Under the pieces are notes generated by a model. That model saw only the letters and a program-made list of their open reading frames with translations, ran no database searches and was not told the origin of the DNA. DNA of 12,179 bases. Origin: Dehalococcoidia bacterium (GTDB lineage Bacteria; Chloroflexota; Dehalococcoidia; Dehalococcoidales; E44-bin46). Shown piece by piece: positions 4,721 through 12,051 of the stretch. The position numbers and the translations under genes are program-made. Positions within the stretch are counted from its first letter, which is position 1; every line of letters begins with the position of its first letter. The stretch is from positions 1 to 12,179 of the forward strand of contig SOKA01000045.1 of assembly GCA_004376105.1 (NCBI GenBank). The letters are read 5' to 3'.

Positions 4721-5938
4721 ATGAGGTTGTTATTACCTAATTTAGAGTTAGTAAAGACAATTGCCAAGCCTTCGCCTACCAAGATTGTATTATTAGTTAT
4801 TGATGGGTTAGGCGGATTACCCAACCCCCAAACAGGTAAGACAGAGCTAGAGACAGCTAATACGCCAAACCTCGACCAATTAGCCACTAAAGCTATATGT
4901 GGTCTTATCGACCCGGTGAGCCCAGGGATAACTCCAGGCAGTGCCCCAGGTCACTTAGCTCTGTTTGGTTATAATCCTTTGAGCTTTAACATTGGTCGGG
5001 GTGTGCTGGAGGCAATCGGGATAGATTTCGACCTTGAGTCAGGAGATGTAGCCGCTCGTGGGAACTTTTGTACTGTAGATGAAGTGGGCTTAGTTACCGA
5101 CCGCAGGGCGGGTCGCATCTCTACCGACAAATGCGCTGAGCTGTGTCAGTTACTTGATGGACTGGTAATAGAGAATGTTAAAATTTTTGTTTGTCCGGTA
5201 AAGGAGCACCGTTTTATAGTAGTATTTCGGGGAGAGGGACTTGATTCAGATATCAGCGACTCTGACCCCCAGCAGACAGGGGTAGCTCCAAGGATTATTA
5301 CTGCCCTCAACCCACAAGCTAGTAGGACAGCTAGTATTGCCAGCCAGTTTATAGCTCAGGCGAAGGCGACCCTAGCCAAGCATCATCCAGCCAACATGGT
5401 TCTCCTCCGTGGCTTCTCCCAGCGACCTCAATTTCCCACAATGGGCGAGATTTATAAATTGAAGCCAGTAGCCATTACTAGTTATCCTATGTATCGAGGA
5501 CTGGCTAAGCTGGTTGGCATGGAGGTCCTGGAGACAGGAACCAGCATTGAAGATGAGTTTGTAACCCTAAAACGGAACTATGCTAATTATGATTTCTTCT
5601 TCTTTCATATAAAAGGAACTGATAGTGCTGGTGAAGATGGCGACTTTGACCGGAAGGTCAGGATTATAGAGCAAGTTGATAGCGCTCTATCCAAGCTAAT
5701 GAGTCTGGAGCCTGATGTTCTTGTGGTTACCGGTGACCATTCAACACCTGCCTTGCTTAGGGGACATAGCTGGCACCCGGTGCCCATTCTCTTATATTCT
5801 AAATGGTGTCGCCCTGATAGAGTAAGCGAGTTTTCTGAGTCAGCTTGTGCTTCCGGCGGGCTGGGGCGATTCCCAGCCACACAGATTATGCTTCTGGCAA
5901 TGGCTAATGCCCTGAAGCTCAATAAATTTGGTGCCTAA
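4721..5938 (+). CDS. apgM: Archaeal-type cofactor-independent phosphoglycerate mutase
   Basis: Converts 3-phosphoglycerate to 2-phosphoglycerate without 2,3-bisphosphoglycerate. At 405 residues it fits the short archaeal-type (aPGM) family rather than the ~510-residue bacterial GpmI. It belongs to the alkaline phosphatase superfamily. Metal and catalytic landmarks are IDGLGG (Asp28), the phosphoserine region SPGITPGSAPGH (likely Ser74), HIKGTDSAGEDGD (His296, Asp301), TGDHSTP (Asp339, His340) and GHSWHPVP (His352). ETANTPNLD (45-52) is also typical. The ATG at 4721 starts 29 bp after pgk, with a modest CAGGGG upstream. Its product follows that of Pgk in the pathway, which fits the adjacency. 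This enzyme type occurs in several bacterial phyla as well as archaea, so transfer cannot be inferred from the gene alone. Confidence 0.95.
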   Translation: MRLLLPNLELVKTIAKPSPTKIVLLVIDGLGGLPNPQTGKTELETANTPNLDQLATKAICGLIDPVSPGITPGSAPGHLALFGYNPLSFNIGRGVLEAIGIDFDLESGDVAARGNFCTVDEVGLVTDRRAGRISTDKCAELCQLLDGLVIENVKIFVCPVKEHRFIVVFRGEGLDSDISDSDPQQTGVAPRIITALNPQASRTASIASQFIAQAKATLAKHHPANMVLLRGFSQRPQFPTMGEIYKLKPVAITSYPMYRGLAKLVGMEVLETGTSIEDEFVTLKRNYANYDFFFFHIKGTDSAGEDGDFDRKVRIIEQVDSALSKLMSLEPDVLVVTGDHSTPALLRGHSWHPVPILLYSKWCRPDRVSEFSESACASGGLGRFPATQIMLLAMANALKLNKFGA

Positions 5939-5966
5939 GAAAACCGCATATCAAGGAGGTTTAAGT

Positions 5967-6434
5967 ATGGAGGCTCTCATCAAGAAACTATATCGTGAGT
6001 GGAATGTGAATAGAAGACTGGATGAAGAGGAATATATAAAGTTGGTAAAGGCTACCTATTTAGCACTTAAAAAGAAAGCCAAAGCAGGAGAGCTCGCCTT
6101 TTATGGAGAGCTAGAGGCTTTCAATAAGCTAAAAGAAAGAGGTTTTAGGGGTAATGTGCTTGCTCTTCTTATTGGGACTATAGTAGGAGCATGTAGTGAA
6201 TATGAGGCAGAAAATGGGCGCCCTTTGCTTTCTTCCCTTGTAATTAGCAAAGACAAAGGTGAGCCGGGTTTAGGATTTTATTACTTATCAAAGGTGCCAC
6301 CCTCGTTGAGTAGAGAGAATTGGGAAAAGAAAAAAGTAACGCCTCCAGAAGTAGTTATTAGACATAGGCAAGAATTTTGGCTATCTGAAGTACAAAAAGT
6401 TCACGAGTGGTGGCAAAAGGTAGACCTTGATTGA
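5967..6434 (+). CDS. Hypothetical protein, 155 residues, inside the glycolytic gene run
   Basis: Function not recognised. I start it at the ATG at 5967 because an ideal AAGGAGGT (5953-5960) lies 6 nt upstream; the frame is open to a GTG at 5928, but that overlaps the end of apgM. The N-terminal half is helical and basic (MEALIKKLYREWNVNRRLDE, then KKKAKAGELAFYGELEAFNK). The centre has a hydrophobic GNVLALLIGTIVGACSEYE, too polar at its edges for a confident membrane helix. Next comes GRPLLSSLVISKDKGEPGLG followed by FYYLSK, which looks like a conserved strand-turn motif. The C-terminal end is rich in Trp and charge (FWLSEVQKVHEWWQKVDLD). No signal peptide is seen. It lies between apgM (28 bp before) and tpiA (24 bp after), so it is probably co-transcribed with them. 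A role in glycolysis is not shown by this. Confidence 0.85.
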   Translation: MEALIKKLYREWNVNRRLDEEEYIKLVKATYLALKKKAKAGELAFYGELEAFNKLKERGFRGNVLALLIGTIVGACSEYEAENGRPLLSSLVISKDKGEPGLGFYYLSKVPPSLSRENWEKKKVTPPEVVIRHRQEFWLSEVQKVHEWWQKVDLD

Positions 6435-6458
6435 GAGAAATTTCTTAGGGGACCAAAA

Positions 6459-7223
6459 ATGCGTGTGCCGTTGATTGCTGGTAATTGGAAGATGAATACC
6501 ACGGTAAGTGAAGCCACAGAACTGGTCAATGAAATGCGCCCTGGGCTTGATGAAATAGCTAATGTTGACAAGGTAATCTGCCCTCCCTTTATTTCTCTAG
6601 CTAAGGTAAGGGAGCTAATTAAAGGCAGCTCAATAAAATTGGGGGCCCAAAACTTATATTTTGAGGAAAAGGGAGCCTATACCGGGGAGATTTCACCACT
6701 AATGCTCGCCGCCCTGTGTGAATTTGTTATTATAGGACACTCTGAGCGCCGGCAGTATTTTAGGGAGACGGGAGAGATTGTCAATAAAAAGGTTCAGGCA
6801 GCGCTAAGAGCTAAACTGAAGCCCATTCTGTGTATCGGGGAAAGATTAGAGGAAAATGAGGCGGGCAGAACAGAGGAGGTAGTAGCCGAGCAGCTAAGGT
6901 CATCCTTAGCTGGGATAGATTTTCTTGGTGGCTTGATTATAGCCTATGAACCAATTTGGGCTATTGGTACGGGCAAGGCAGCTACAGGTAGGCAGGCAAA
7001 TGAGACCATCGGTTTTATCCGCCAAAACATCGCCAAATTATATAATGAAGACATTGCTCAAGAGATGCGTATTCTCTATGGCGGCAGTGTCACCGCTGAC
7101 AATGCTGCTGAGTTTATAAACCAACCTGAGATAGATGGCGCCCTAGTCGGTGGGGCCAGCCTGAAAGCAACCCAATTTTTGAGTATTGTGACACAAACCT
7201 CGGAGATTAAACAGGCGAGATGA
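6459..7223 (+). CDS. tpiA: Triosephosphate isomerase
   Basis: Interconverts dihydroxyacetone phosphate and glyceraldehyde 3-phosphate in the cytoplasm. The 254-residue protein is a complete TIM barrel: GNWKMN with Lys11, IIGHSERRQY with the catalytic His94, and AYEPIWAIGTGKAAT with the catalytic Glu164 and flexible loop 6. ILYGGSV (205-211) and DGALVGGASL (226-235) form the phosphate-binding loops. The ATG at 6459 is preceded by AGGGGA about 7 nt upstream. The end overlaps the miaA ATG by 4 bp (ATGA), so the two are translationally coupled. Confidence 0.98.
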   Translation: MRVPLIAGNWKMNTTVSEATELVNEMRPGLDEIANVDKVICPPFISLAKVRELIKGSSIKLGAQNLYFEEKGAYTGEISPLMLAALCEFVIIGHSERRQYFRETGEIVNKKVQAALRAKLKPILCIGERLEENEAGRTEEVVAEQLRSSLAGIDFLGGLIIAYEPIWAIGTGKAATGRQANETIGFIRQNIAKLYNEDIAQEMRILYGGSVTADNAAEFINQPEIDGALVGGASLKATQFLSIVTQTSEIKQAR

Positions 7224-8140
7224 ATCATCTAGTGGCTATAGTTGGTCCTACCGCTGTAGGCAAGAGCCGGCTGGCTATCCATCTAGCTCAGACTTTTAAT
7301 GGCGAGATAGTAGGCGCTGATAGCCGACAGGTATACCGTTATATGGATATTGGCACGGCTAAACCTAGCCCGGAGGAGCTATCTCTTATTCCCCACCATC
7401 TGGTAAATATAGTTAATCCTGATGAGGATTTTAGCCTAGCTCAATATCAACAGCTAGCCTACAGGGCTATCGAGGACATTCAGCGGCGCAACAAATTAGC
7501 CCTATTAATAGGTGGTAGTGGACAGTATGTATGGTCAGTATTGGAAGGCTGGGGAATACCACCAGTTCCCCCTAATCTGGAATTTAGACATAGCTTGGAG
7601 GAGAAGGCAGCCAAGGTTGGCAAGGACAAGCTTTATCAGGAGCTAATGAAGGTTGACCCAATCGCAGCGCAGAGGATTGACCGGCATAATGTGCGGCGTG
7701 TTATACGGGCGCTTGAGGTGCATAGAGGCACAGAGACTCCCCTTCCCCAGCTTCAGCATAAGAAGTCACCACTTTTTAATGCCCTCACAATAGGTTTAAC
7801 GACAGACAGGGGAGAGCTATATCGTAGAATTGACCTAAGGGTTGACCAGATGGTAGGGCAAGGCTTGGTAGCTGAAGTAGAAAAGCTGGTGAATATGGGT
7901 TATGACCTTAATCTACCAGCTATGTCTGGCATAGGCTACAAGCAAATTGGTATGTTTCTTAAAGGTGAGCTAACCTTAGCCGCTGCCATAGAGCAAATCA
8001 AGTTTGAAACCCACCGATTTGTCAGGCATCAATATACCTGGTTTCAGTTGAAAGACGGCAGGATTAAGTGGTTTGATATACAAAGCAAAACGGATTCAGA
8101 AATCACAACATTATTGGCTAAATCCATAGTGGGGGAATAA
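7220..8140 (+). CDS. miaA: tRNA dimethylallyltransferase
   Basis: Transfers a dimethylallyl group from DMAPP to N6 of A37 in tRNAs that read UNN codons. The 306-residue protein has the P-loop GPTAVGKS (9-16), the conserved GADSRQVYRYMDIGTAKP region (32-49), LLIGGSGQY and DRHNVRRVIRALEVHRGT. C-terminal landmarks are MSGIGYKQI and ETHRFVRHQYTWF. These cover the substrate and tRNA-binding parts of the family at normal length. The start overlaps the tpiA stop (ATGA), with an upstream AGGCGAG. The tRNA-Arg(TCT) in this window has U36 and would not be a MiaA substrate. dapF follows after 17 bp. Confidence 0.97.
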   Translation: MNHLVAIVGPTAVGKSRLAIHLAQTFNGEIVGADSRQVYRYMDIGTAKPSPEELSLIPHHLVNIVNPDEDFSLAQYQQLAYRAIEDIQRRNKLALLIGGSGQYVWSVLEGWGIPPVPPNLEFRHSLEEKAAKVGKDKLYQELMKVDPIAAQRIDRHNVRRVIRALEVHRGTETPLPQLQHKKSPLFNALTIGLTTDRGELYRRIDLRVDQMVGQGLVAEVEKLVNMGYDLNLPAMSGIGYKQIGMFLKGELTLAAAIEQIKFETHRFVRHQYTWFQLKDGRIKWFDIQSKTDSEITTLLAKSIVGE

Positions 8141-8157
8141 AGGAGATAGGGTTCAAC

Positions 8158-9021
8158 GTGAATTTTACCAAGCTGCAAGCTACTGGAAATGATTTTATAC
8201 TGGTGGAAACCAGGGATATGCAGCGTAATTGGTCACAGGTAGCAATGGCTGTATGTGACCGTCACTTCGGTGTTGGCGCTGACGGCTTGTTGCTGTTATT
8301 GCCGTCAGATATTGCTGATTTTCGAATGCGTATCTTTAACCCCGATGGCTCTGAAGCTGAAGCCTGTGGTAATGGATTAAGGTGCTTGGCTAAATATGTG
8401 GTAAATATGGACTTGGCTAATACTGGAGCTCAGGAAATATTAGTAGAAACGATAGCTGGTATAAGAAAAGCCAAGATTAATAGGGTAGCAGGCAAGCTGG
8501 CTAAAATCCAGGTCAGTATGGGGACACCAAAACTTGGAGCTAAAGACATCCCAGTAGTAGAAGAGGGTGATAAGGGATTAGTTTACATAAAATCAATGCT
8601 AAGCTACACTGTTACTGTAGAGGATAGAGAGCTACTCCTGAACTTCGTCTCTATAGGGAATCCACATGCCATTTATTTTTGTCAAGCCCCGGTATCCGAT
8701 TTTCCATTGCTCCAGATAGGGTCAAAAGTGGAGCAGCTATCAATATTTCCTAACCGAATAAATTTTGAGGTAGCCAATGTAGTGAACCGACAGCGGATAG
8801 AAGCTCGTGTTTGGGAAAGAGGAACAGGGGAGACCCTAGCTTGTGGCAGTGGCGCCTGCGCTGTGGCTGTTGCCGCCCAACTACATGGTTATGCTGATAA
8901 CAAAGTGGATATAAAACTACCAGGAGGTATACTAGGTGTGGAGTGGGATAGGGCAGGGGAGGTATTCCTTAGCGGCCCAGCCGAAATAGTATTTACTGGA
9001 GAATGGCCAGAAGAGGTGTAG
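8158..9021 (+). CDS. dapF: Diaminopimelate epimerase
   Basis: Converts LL-diaminopimelate to meso-diaminopimelate, the precursor of lysine and, where made, of peptidoglycan. At 287 residues it shows the two catalytic cysteines in their motifs: ACGNGLRC (Cys70) and ACGSGACA (Cys229). Also present are ATGNDF near the N-terminus, DGLLLL, NPDGSEAE, SIGNPHAI and WERGTGET. The GTG at 8158 matches the family start (MNFTKLQATGNDF). It is preceded by AGGG about 6 nt away and a stronger AAGGAG slightly further upstream. The next gene makes its substrate and begins 5 bp after its stop. Confidence 0.98.
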   Translation: MNFTKLQATGNDFILVETRDMQRNWSQVAMAVCDRHFGVGADGLLLLLPSDIADFRMRIFNPDGSEAEACGNGLRCLAKYVVNMDLANTGAQEILVETIAGIRKAKINRVAGKLAKIQVSMGTPKLGAKDIPVVEEGDKGLVYIKSMLSYTVTVEDRELLLNFVSIGNPHAIYFCQAPVSDFPLLQIGSKVEQLSIFPNRINFEVANVVNRQRIEARVWERGTGETLACGSGACAVAVAAQLHGYADNKVDIKLPGGILGVEWDRAGEVFLSGPAEIVFTGEWPEEV

Positions 9022-9026
9022 ACGAA

Positions 9027-10223
9027 ATGAGATTGGCAAAACGAATAGAAAACTTACCATCTTATCTTTTCGCAGAAATTAGTAAGAAGATTGCTGACAA
9101 AAGAGCTAAAGGTGAGGATATAGTTAGCTTTGCTATAGGTGACCCTGACATTTCTACACCACCCAATATAATTGAGAGGCTGTGTCAGGCAGCTCAAGAC
9201 CCGGCTAATCACCGCTATCCAGAGACTGGCGGTTTACCTCAATTGCGCCAGGCTATAGCTAAATGGTACAAGAAGCGCTTTGATGCTTCTCTTGATGCTG
9301 ATAAAGAGGTGTTACCCCTTATTGGTGCCAAAGAGGGCATCGCCCATATTGCCTTATGCTTTATTGACTATAATGATATTGCCCTGGTACCTGACCCAGC
9401 CTATCCCCCTTATTCAATGGGCACCATCCTAGCCGGTGGCAAACCTTATTATATGCCACTTACTGAGGAGAATAATTTTCTCCCTGATTTGGATGCTATT
9501 CCAGCTCATGTCCTTAAGCAGGCTAAACTTTTATGGATAAACTATCCTAATAACCCTACCGGTGCTGTGGCTGACCTCGATTTTTTCAACAAGGTGGTTA
9601 AATTTGCTCAGCAGCACAGCCTTGTTGTCTGTCATGACGGACCATACACCGAGGTTGCCTTCGACGGTTATCAGCCAGTTAGCTTTATCCAGGCAGATGG
9701 AGCTAAAGAAATAGGTGTGGAGTTTCATTCTCTGTCCAAGAGCTACAATATGACTGGATGGCGAATAGGAATGGTAGTCGGTAATGCCACAATGGTAGAT
9801 GCCCTGAAGAGGGTTAAGTCGAATTTAGATTCGGGGATTCCACAGGCTATTCAATATGCCGCTATTGAGGCTTTAACCGGACCCCAGGATTGCATTCAGG
9901 AGCACAATGCTATTTACCAGAAACGCCGTGACCTAGTTATTGATATGTTAAATAGTATCGGGCTTGAAGCTAAAGCGCCAAAGGCAGGGCTATATATTTG
10001 GGCTAAAGTCCCTGAAGGCTATACCTCTGTGGACTTTGCTAACGACCTATTAGAGCAGGTTGGGGTAGTAGTGACTCCTGGGATAGGTTATGGCAAGAAT
10101 GGCGAAGGTTATGTACGGTTGTCGCTAACTGTCCCTGATGCGGGATTAGTCAAGGGTTTGTCGCGGTTAGCCGGATGGCACGGGCGTAAAAATAGGTTTA
10201 AGTTGAAGAGTAACTTGACATAA
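9027..10223 (+). CDS. dapL: LL-diaminopimelate aminotransferase
   Basis: PLP-dependent class I/II aminotransferase that makes LL-diaminopimelate directly from tetrahydrodipicolinate, bypassing the succinyl or acetyl branches. The start at ATG 9027 gives 398 residues beginning MRLAKRIENLPSYLF. GAGGTG lies 8 nt upstream, inside the end of dapF; the frame is open to an ATG at 9003, but those eight residues overlap dapF and do not fit the family. Landmarks: SFAIGDPDISTPP, RYPETGGLP, the NYPNNPTGA loop, HDGPYTEVAFDGY (Asp204, Tyr207), SLSKSYNMTGWR with PLP Lys238, and a C-terminal Arg364 in YVRLSL. The family often has HDAPY where this has HDGPY, a mild change. Assignment as DapL rather than another aminotransferase rests on the motif pattern and the adjacent dapF. 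Confidence 0.93.
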   Translation: MRLAKRIENLPSYLFAEISKKIADKRAKGEDIVSFAIGDPDISTPPNIIERLCQAAQDPANHRYPETGGLPQLRQAIAKWYKKRFDASLDADKEVLPLIGAKEGIAHIALCFIDYNDIALVPDPAYPPYSMGTILAGGKPYYMPLTEENNFLPDLDAIPAHVLKQAKLLWINYPNNPTGAVADLDFFNKVVKFAQQHSLVVCHDGPYTEVAFDGYQPVSFIQADGAKEIGVEFHSLSKSYNMTGWRIGMVVGNATMVDALKRVKSNLDSGIPQAIQYAAIEALTGPQDCIQEHNAIYQKRRDLVIDMLNSIGLEAKAPKAGLYIWAKVPEGYTSVDFANDLLEQVGVVVTPGIGYGKNGEGYVRLSLTVPDAGLVKGLSRLAGWHGRKNRFKLKSNLT

Positions 10224-10228
10224 AGTAT

Positions 10229-10233
10229 GGAGG
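10229..10233 (+). promoter_or_regulatory. Ribosome binding site pointing to an ATT start of hflX
   Basis: GGAGG at 10229-10233 is followed 6 nt later by ATT at 10240 (and 3 nt later by another ATT at 10237). It is the only good Shine-Dalgarno before the hflX frame. The same GGAGG lies inside a six-codon ORF, ATG 10227 to TAG 10247 (MEGYYY), in a different frame. Confidence 0.6.
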
Positions 10234-10239
10234 GCTATT

Positions 10240-11403
10240 ATTACTAGAAGAACAACTCTTACTCAAACACCTCCAGAACGGGCATTCCTAGTAGCGGTAG
10301 TAGCCAAAGGAAATACCGATAGATGGCTAGTGGAGGATTCAATAGAGGAGCTGGCTCAATTAGCTGGCACGGCTGGGGTTGAGGTAGTGGGGAAACTCAC
10401 TCAGCGGTTACTCGTACCCTCGAAAACACATTATCTAGGCAAAGGCAAGCTAGACGAATTACTGTCTCTAAAGAGTAGCACCAACTATAATGTAGTAATT
10501 TTTGATGATGAGCTTTCGCCACTACAGCAACGAAACCTAGAGGAGGTTCTACAGGTAAAGATAATTGACCGCTCCGCCTTGATTCTAGATATTTTTGCCA
10601 AGCGGGCCCGAACCCGTGAAGGTCAATTACAGGTAGAACTGGCTCAGCATCAATACCTTTTGCCTCGCCTTGCCGGGCAGTGGAGTCACTTAGAAAGGCT
10701 TGGCGGTGGTATTGGCACTAGGGGCCCCGGGGAGTCACAACTTGAGACTGATAGGCGCCTTATTCGCCAGAAAATACATCATTTGAAAGCACAGCTTGAG
10801 GAAATAAGGAAACACCGCGCGCTATACCGCCAACACCGGAGAAAAAGCAGTATCCCTATAGTAGCCTTAGTAGGCTACACTAATGGTGGTAAAAGCACCT
10901 TGCTAAATGCTCTCAGTCAGGCTGATGTCTTTGTAGAAGACAAGCTCTTTGCTACTTTAGACCCAACTACCAGGCGCCTAACCCTGCCTGATAAGAGTAT
11001 AGTCTTAATAACCGACACCGTTGGCTTTATCAGGAAGTTACCGCCTACTATCGTAACTGCGTTTAGGGCAACCCTCGAGGAGTTAACCGAAGCCAGTGTG
11101 CTCCTTCATGTAGTTGATTTAACTTGTCATAATGCTGCAGAGCAATGCCAAACAGTAGAGGATATTCTTACCAACCTCAACCTGGCGGATAAACCCAGGA
11201 TTACAGCTCTAAATAAAATTGATTTGTTACTCGACCGTGATAAGACCTGGGATGAGCAAGCAGCCATAAATTATCTTTCTGACCAGTGCCACGCAGGCAA
11301 CACAAATACAGTGCTAATCTCAGCCACTAAAAAGTGGGGATTAACTAAACTTTTGGAGTTAATCAACCACACCCTGACTAAAAAAATAGCTCAACCGGTC
11401 TGA
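10240..11403 (+). CDS. hflX: GTPase HflX, apparently with an ATT start codon
   Basis: HflX is a ribosome-associated GTPase that can split stalled 70S ribosomes. From ATT 10240 it has 387 residues. The N-terminal HflX domain includes PPERAFLVAVV, SIEELAQLAGTAGVEVVGKL, YLGKGKLDEL, FDDELSPLQQRNLE, DRSALILDIFA and RLGGGIGTRGPGESQLETDR. A basic helical linker follows, then the G domain: G1 GYTNGGKST (212-220), DPTTRR, G3 DTVGF (259-263), G4 NKID (325-328) and G5 SAT (361-363). In this frame no ATG, GTG or TTG occurs between the upstream stop at 10216 and the GTG at 10330. Starting at that GTG would delete about 30 residues of clear family sequence and has no Shine-Dalgarno. The ATT at 10240 lies 6 nt after GGAGG. 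A sequencing error joining the ATG at 10227 is the alternative. Family assignment is firm; the start is less so. Confidence 0.93.
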   Translation: MTRRTTLTQTPPERAFLVAVVAKGNTDRWLVEDSIEELAQLAGTAGVEVVGKLTQRLLVPSKTHYLGKGKLDELLSLKSSTNYNVVIFDDELSPLQQRNLEEVLQVKIIDRSALILDIFAKRARTREGQLQVELAQHQYLLPRLAGQWSHLERLGGGIGTRGPGESQLETDRRLIRQKIHHLKAQLEEIRKHRALYRQHRRKSSIPIVALVGYTNGGKSTLLNALSQADVFVEDKLFATLDPTTRRLTLPDKSIVLITDTVGFIRKLPPTIVTAFRATLEELTEASVLLHVVDLTCHNAAEQCQTVEDILTNLNLADKPRITALNKIDLLLDRDKTWDEQAAINYLSDQCHAGNTNTVLISATKKWGLTKLLELINHTLTKKIAQPV

Positions 11404-11558
11404 CTAAAGCCCCACAGCTAAAAATGACGCTCTGTAATCAAAATCTAGGCACCTAAAAATTCTTTTGAATGGTTTTATACCTTCTGAAGCAGTAAGTGAA
11501 AATTTGCCCCTCATTTTTGCTTTTCTTTTTCCCTTTTCGCCCCGGACAAGAATATTCA

Positions 11559-11581
11559 CCACCTCAGTTTTGCCGAGGGGG
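11559..11581. terminator. Hairpin in the convergent hflX / AhpD-like gap
   Basis: CCTCAG-TTTTG-CCGAGG (11562-11578) forms a 6-bp stem with one wobble and a 5-nt loop, extended by CC/GG after a mismatch. It lies between convergent genes, preceded on the plus strand by a T-rich tract (11512-11537). No clean U-run follows on either strand, so this is at best a weak two-way terminator. The rest of the 219-bp gap shows nothing I can name. Confidence 0.3.
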
Positions 11582-11622
11582 TATCCAGATAAAGGGATAG
11601 GTTATAACTTAACATAACATTG

Positions 11623-11979
11623 TTATTTCCCAAAATCTGGAGCAAACGTATTGATAGTATCAAGAAACAGCGTGGCAGTGTATGTTACGACTGGGCCACC
11701 ACCCATTAGATTAGTGACGCACGCTGTCTCTATAAGCTCCTGGCGAGTAGCCCCAGCTTTAAGAGCCTCATAAACATGGTGAACAATACAATAGTCACAG
11801 CGAACAGCTAGACCAACAGCAGTCGCAATTAGCTCCTTGGTTTTTACGTCTAGCGCTCCCGGCTTCATAGCCACTTTACTTAATTCTATAAATGCTGGCA
11901 TGCACTCAGGATGCGCTTTTCTCCACTCACTGGCTCCGCTACGAAAATCATTCAATATTTCCCTCGGATCCGTAGCCAT
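11623..11979 (-). CDS. Carboxymuconolactone decarboxylase / AhpD-like small redox protein
   Basis: The 118-residue all-helical protein shows the AhpD-type core CDYCIVHH: Cys61, Cys64 and His68. Glu49 is placed 12 residues before the first Cys, the same spacing as the catalytic Glu-Cys-Cys-His set of alkyl hydroperoxidase AhpD. The surrounding TKELIATAVGLAVRCDYC and HHVYEALKAGATRQELIETA are typical of the family. A thiol redox or peroxide-related activity is likely but the substrate is unknown; many family members are not decarboxylases. The ATG at 11979 has AAGGAGG 8 nt upstream, and a promoter lies at 12023-12051, so it is probably a single-gene transcript convergent with hflX. No ahpC or other redox partner is visible nearby. 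Confidence 0.92.
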   Translation of the reverse strand: MATDPREILNDFRSGASEWRKAHPECMPAFIELSKVAMKPGALDVKTKELIATAVGLAVRCDYCIVHHVYEALKAGATRQELIETACVTNLMGGGPVVTYTATLFLDTINTFAPDFGK

Positions 11980-12022
11980 TTACTTTGCCTCCTTATATCT
12001 CTTTATTATATTTAATGTTTGG

Positions 12023-12051
12023 ATTTTACAGACGAAGCCCAGCGTAGTCAA
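12023..12051 (-). promoter_or_regulatory. Promoter of the AhpD-like gene
   Basis: Minus-strand TTGACT (12046-12051), a 17-nt spacer and TAAAAT (12023-12028), with transcription starting near 12016 and a leader of about 36 nt. A perfect TATAAT lies further downstream in the leader but has no good -35 partner. Confidence 0.6.

Noticed and set aside
4721..5938. Horizontal transfer of apgM from archaea.
   Set aside because: The family is also found in several bacterial phyla and the gene's composition looks like its neighbours, so the sequence gives no evidence of recent transfer.
5928..5966. GTG start for the 155-residue protein, overlapping the end of apgM.
   Set aside because: The ATG at 5967 has an ideal AAGGAGGT at correct spacing, while the GTG has none.
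9003..9026. ATG at 9003 as the dapL start.
   Set aside because: It lies inside dapF and adds residues not seen in the family; ATG 9027 has GAGGTG at good spacing and the usual N-terminus.
11404..11514. A 36-codon minus-strand frame (starts MRGKFSLTASEG) in the hflX / AhpD-like gap.
   Set aside because: No spaced Shine-Dalgarno, no promoter, no recognisable topology or motif, and it runs into the hflX stop; fits chance.
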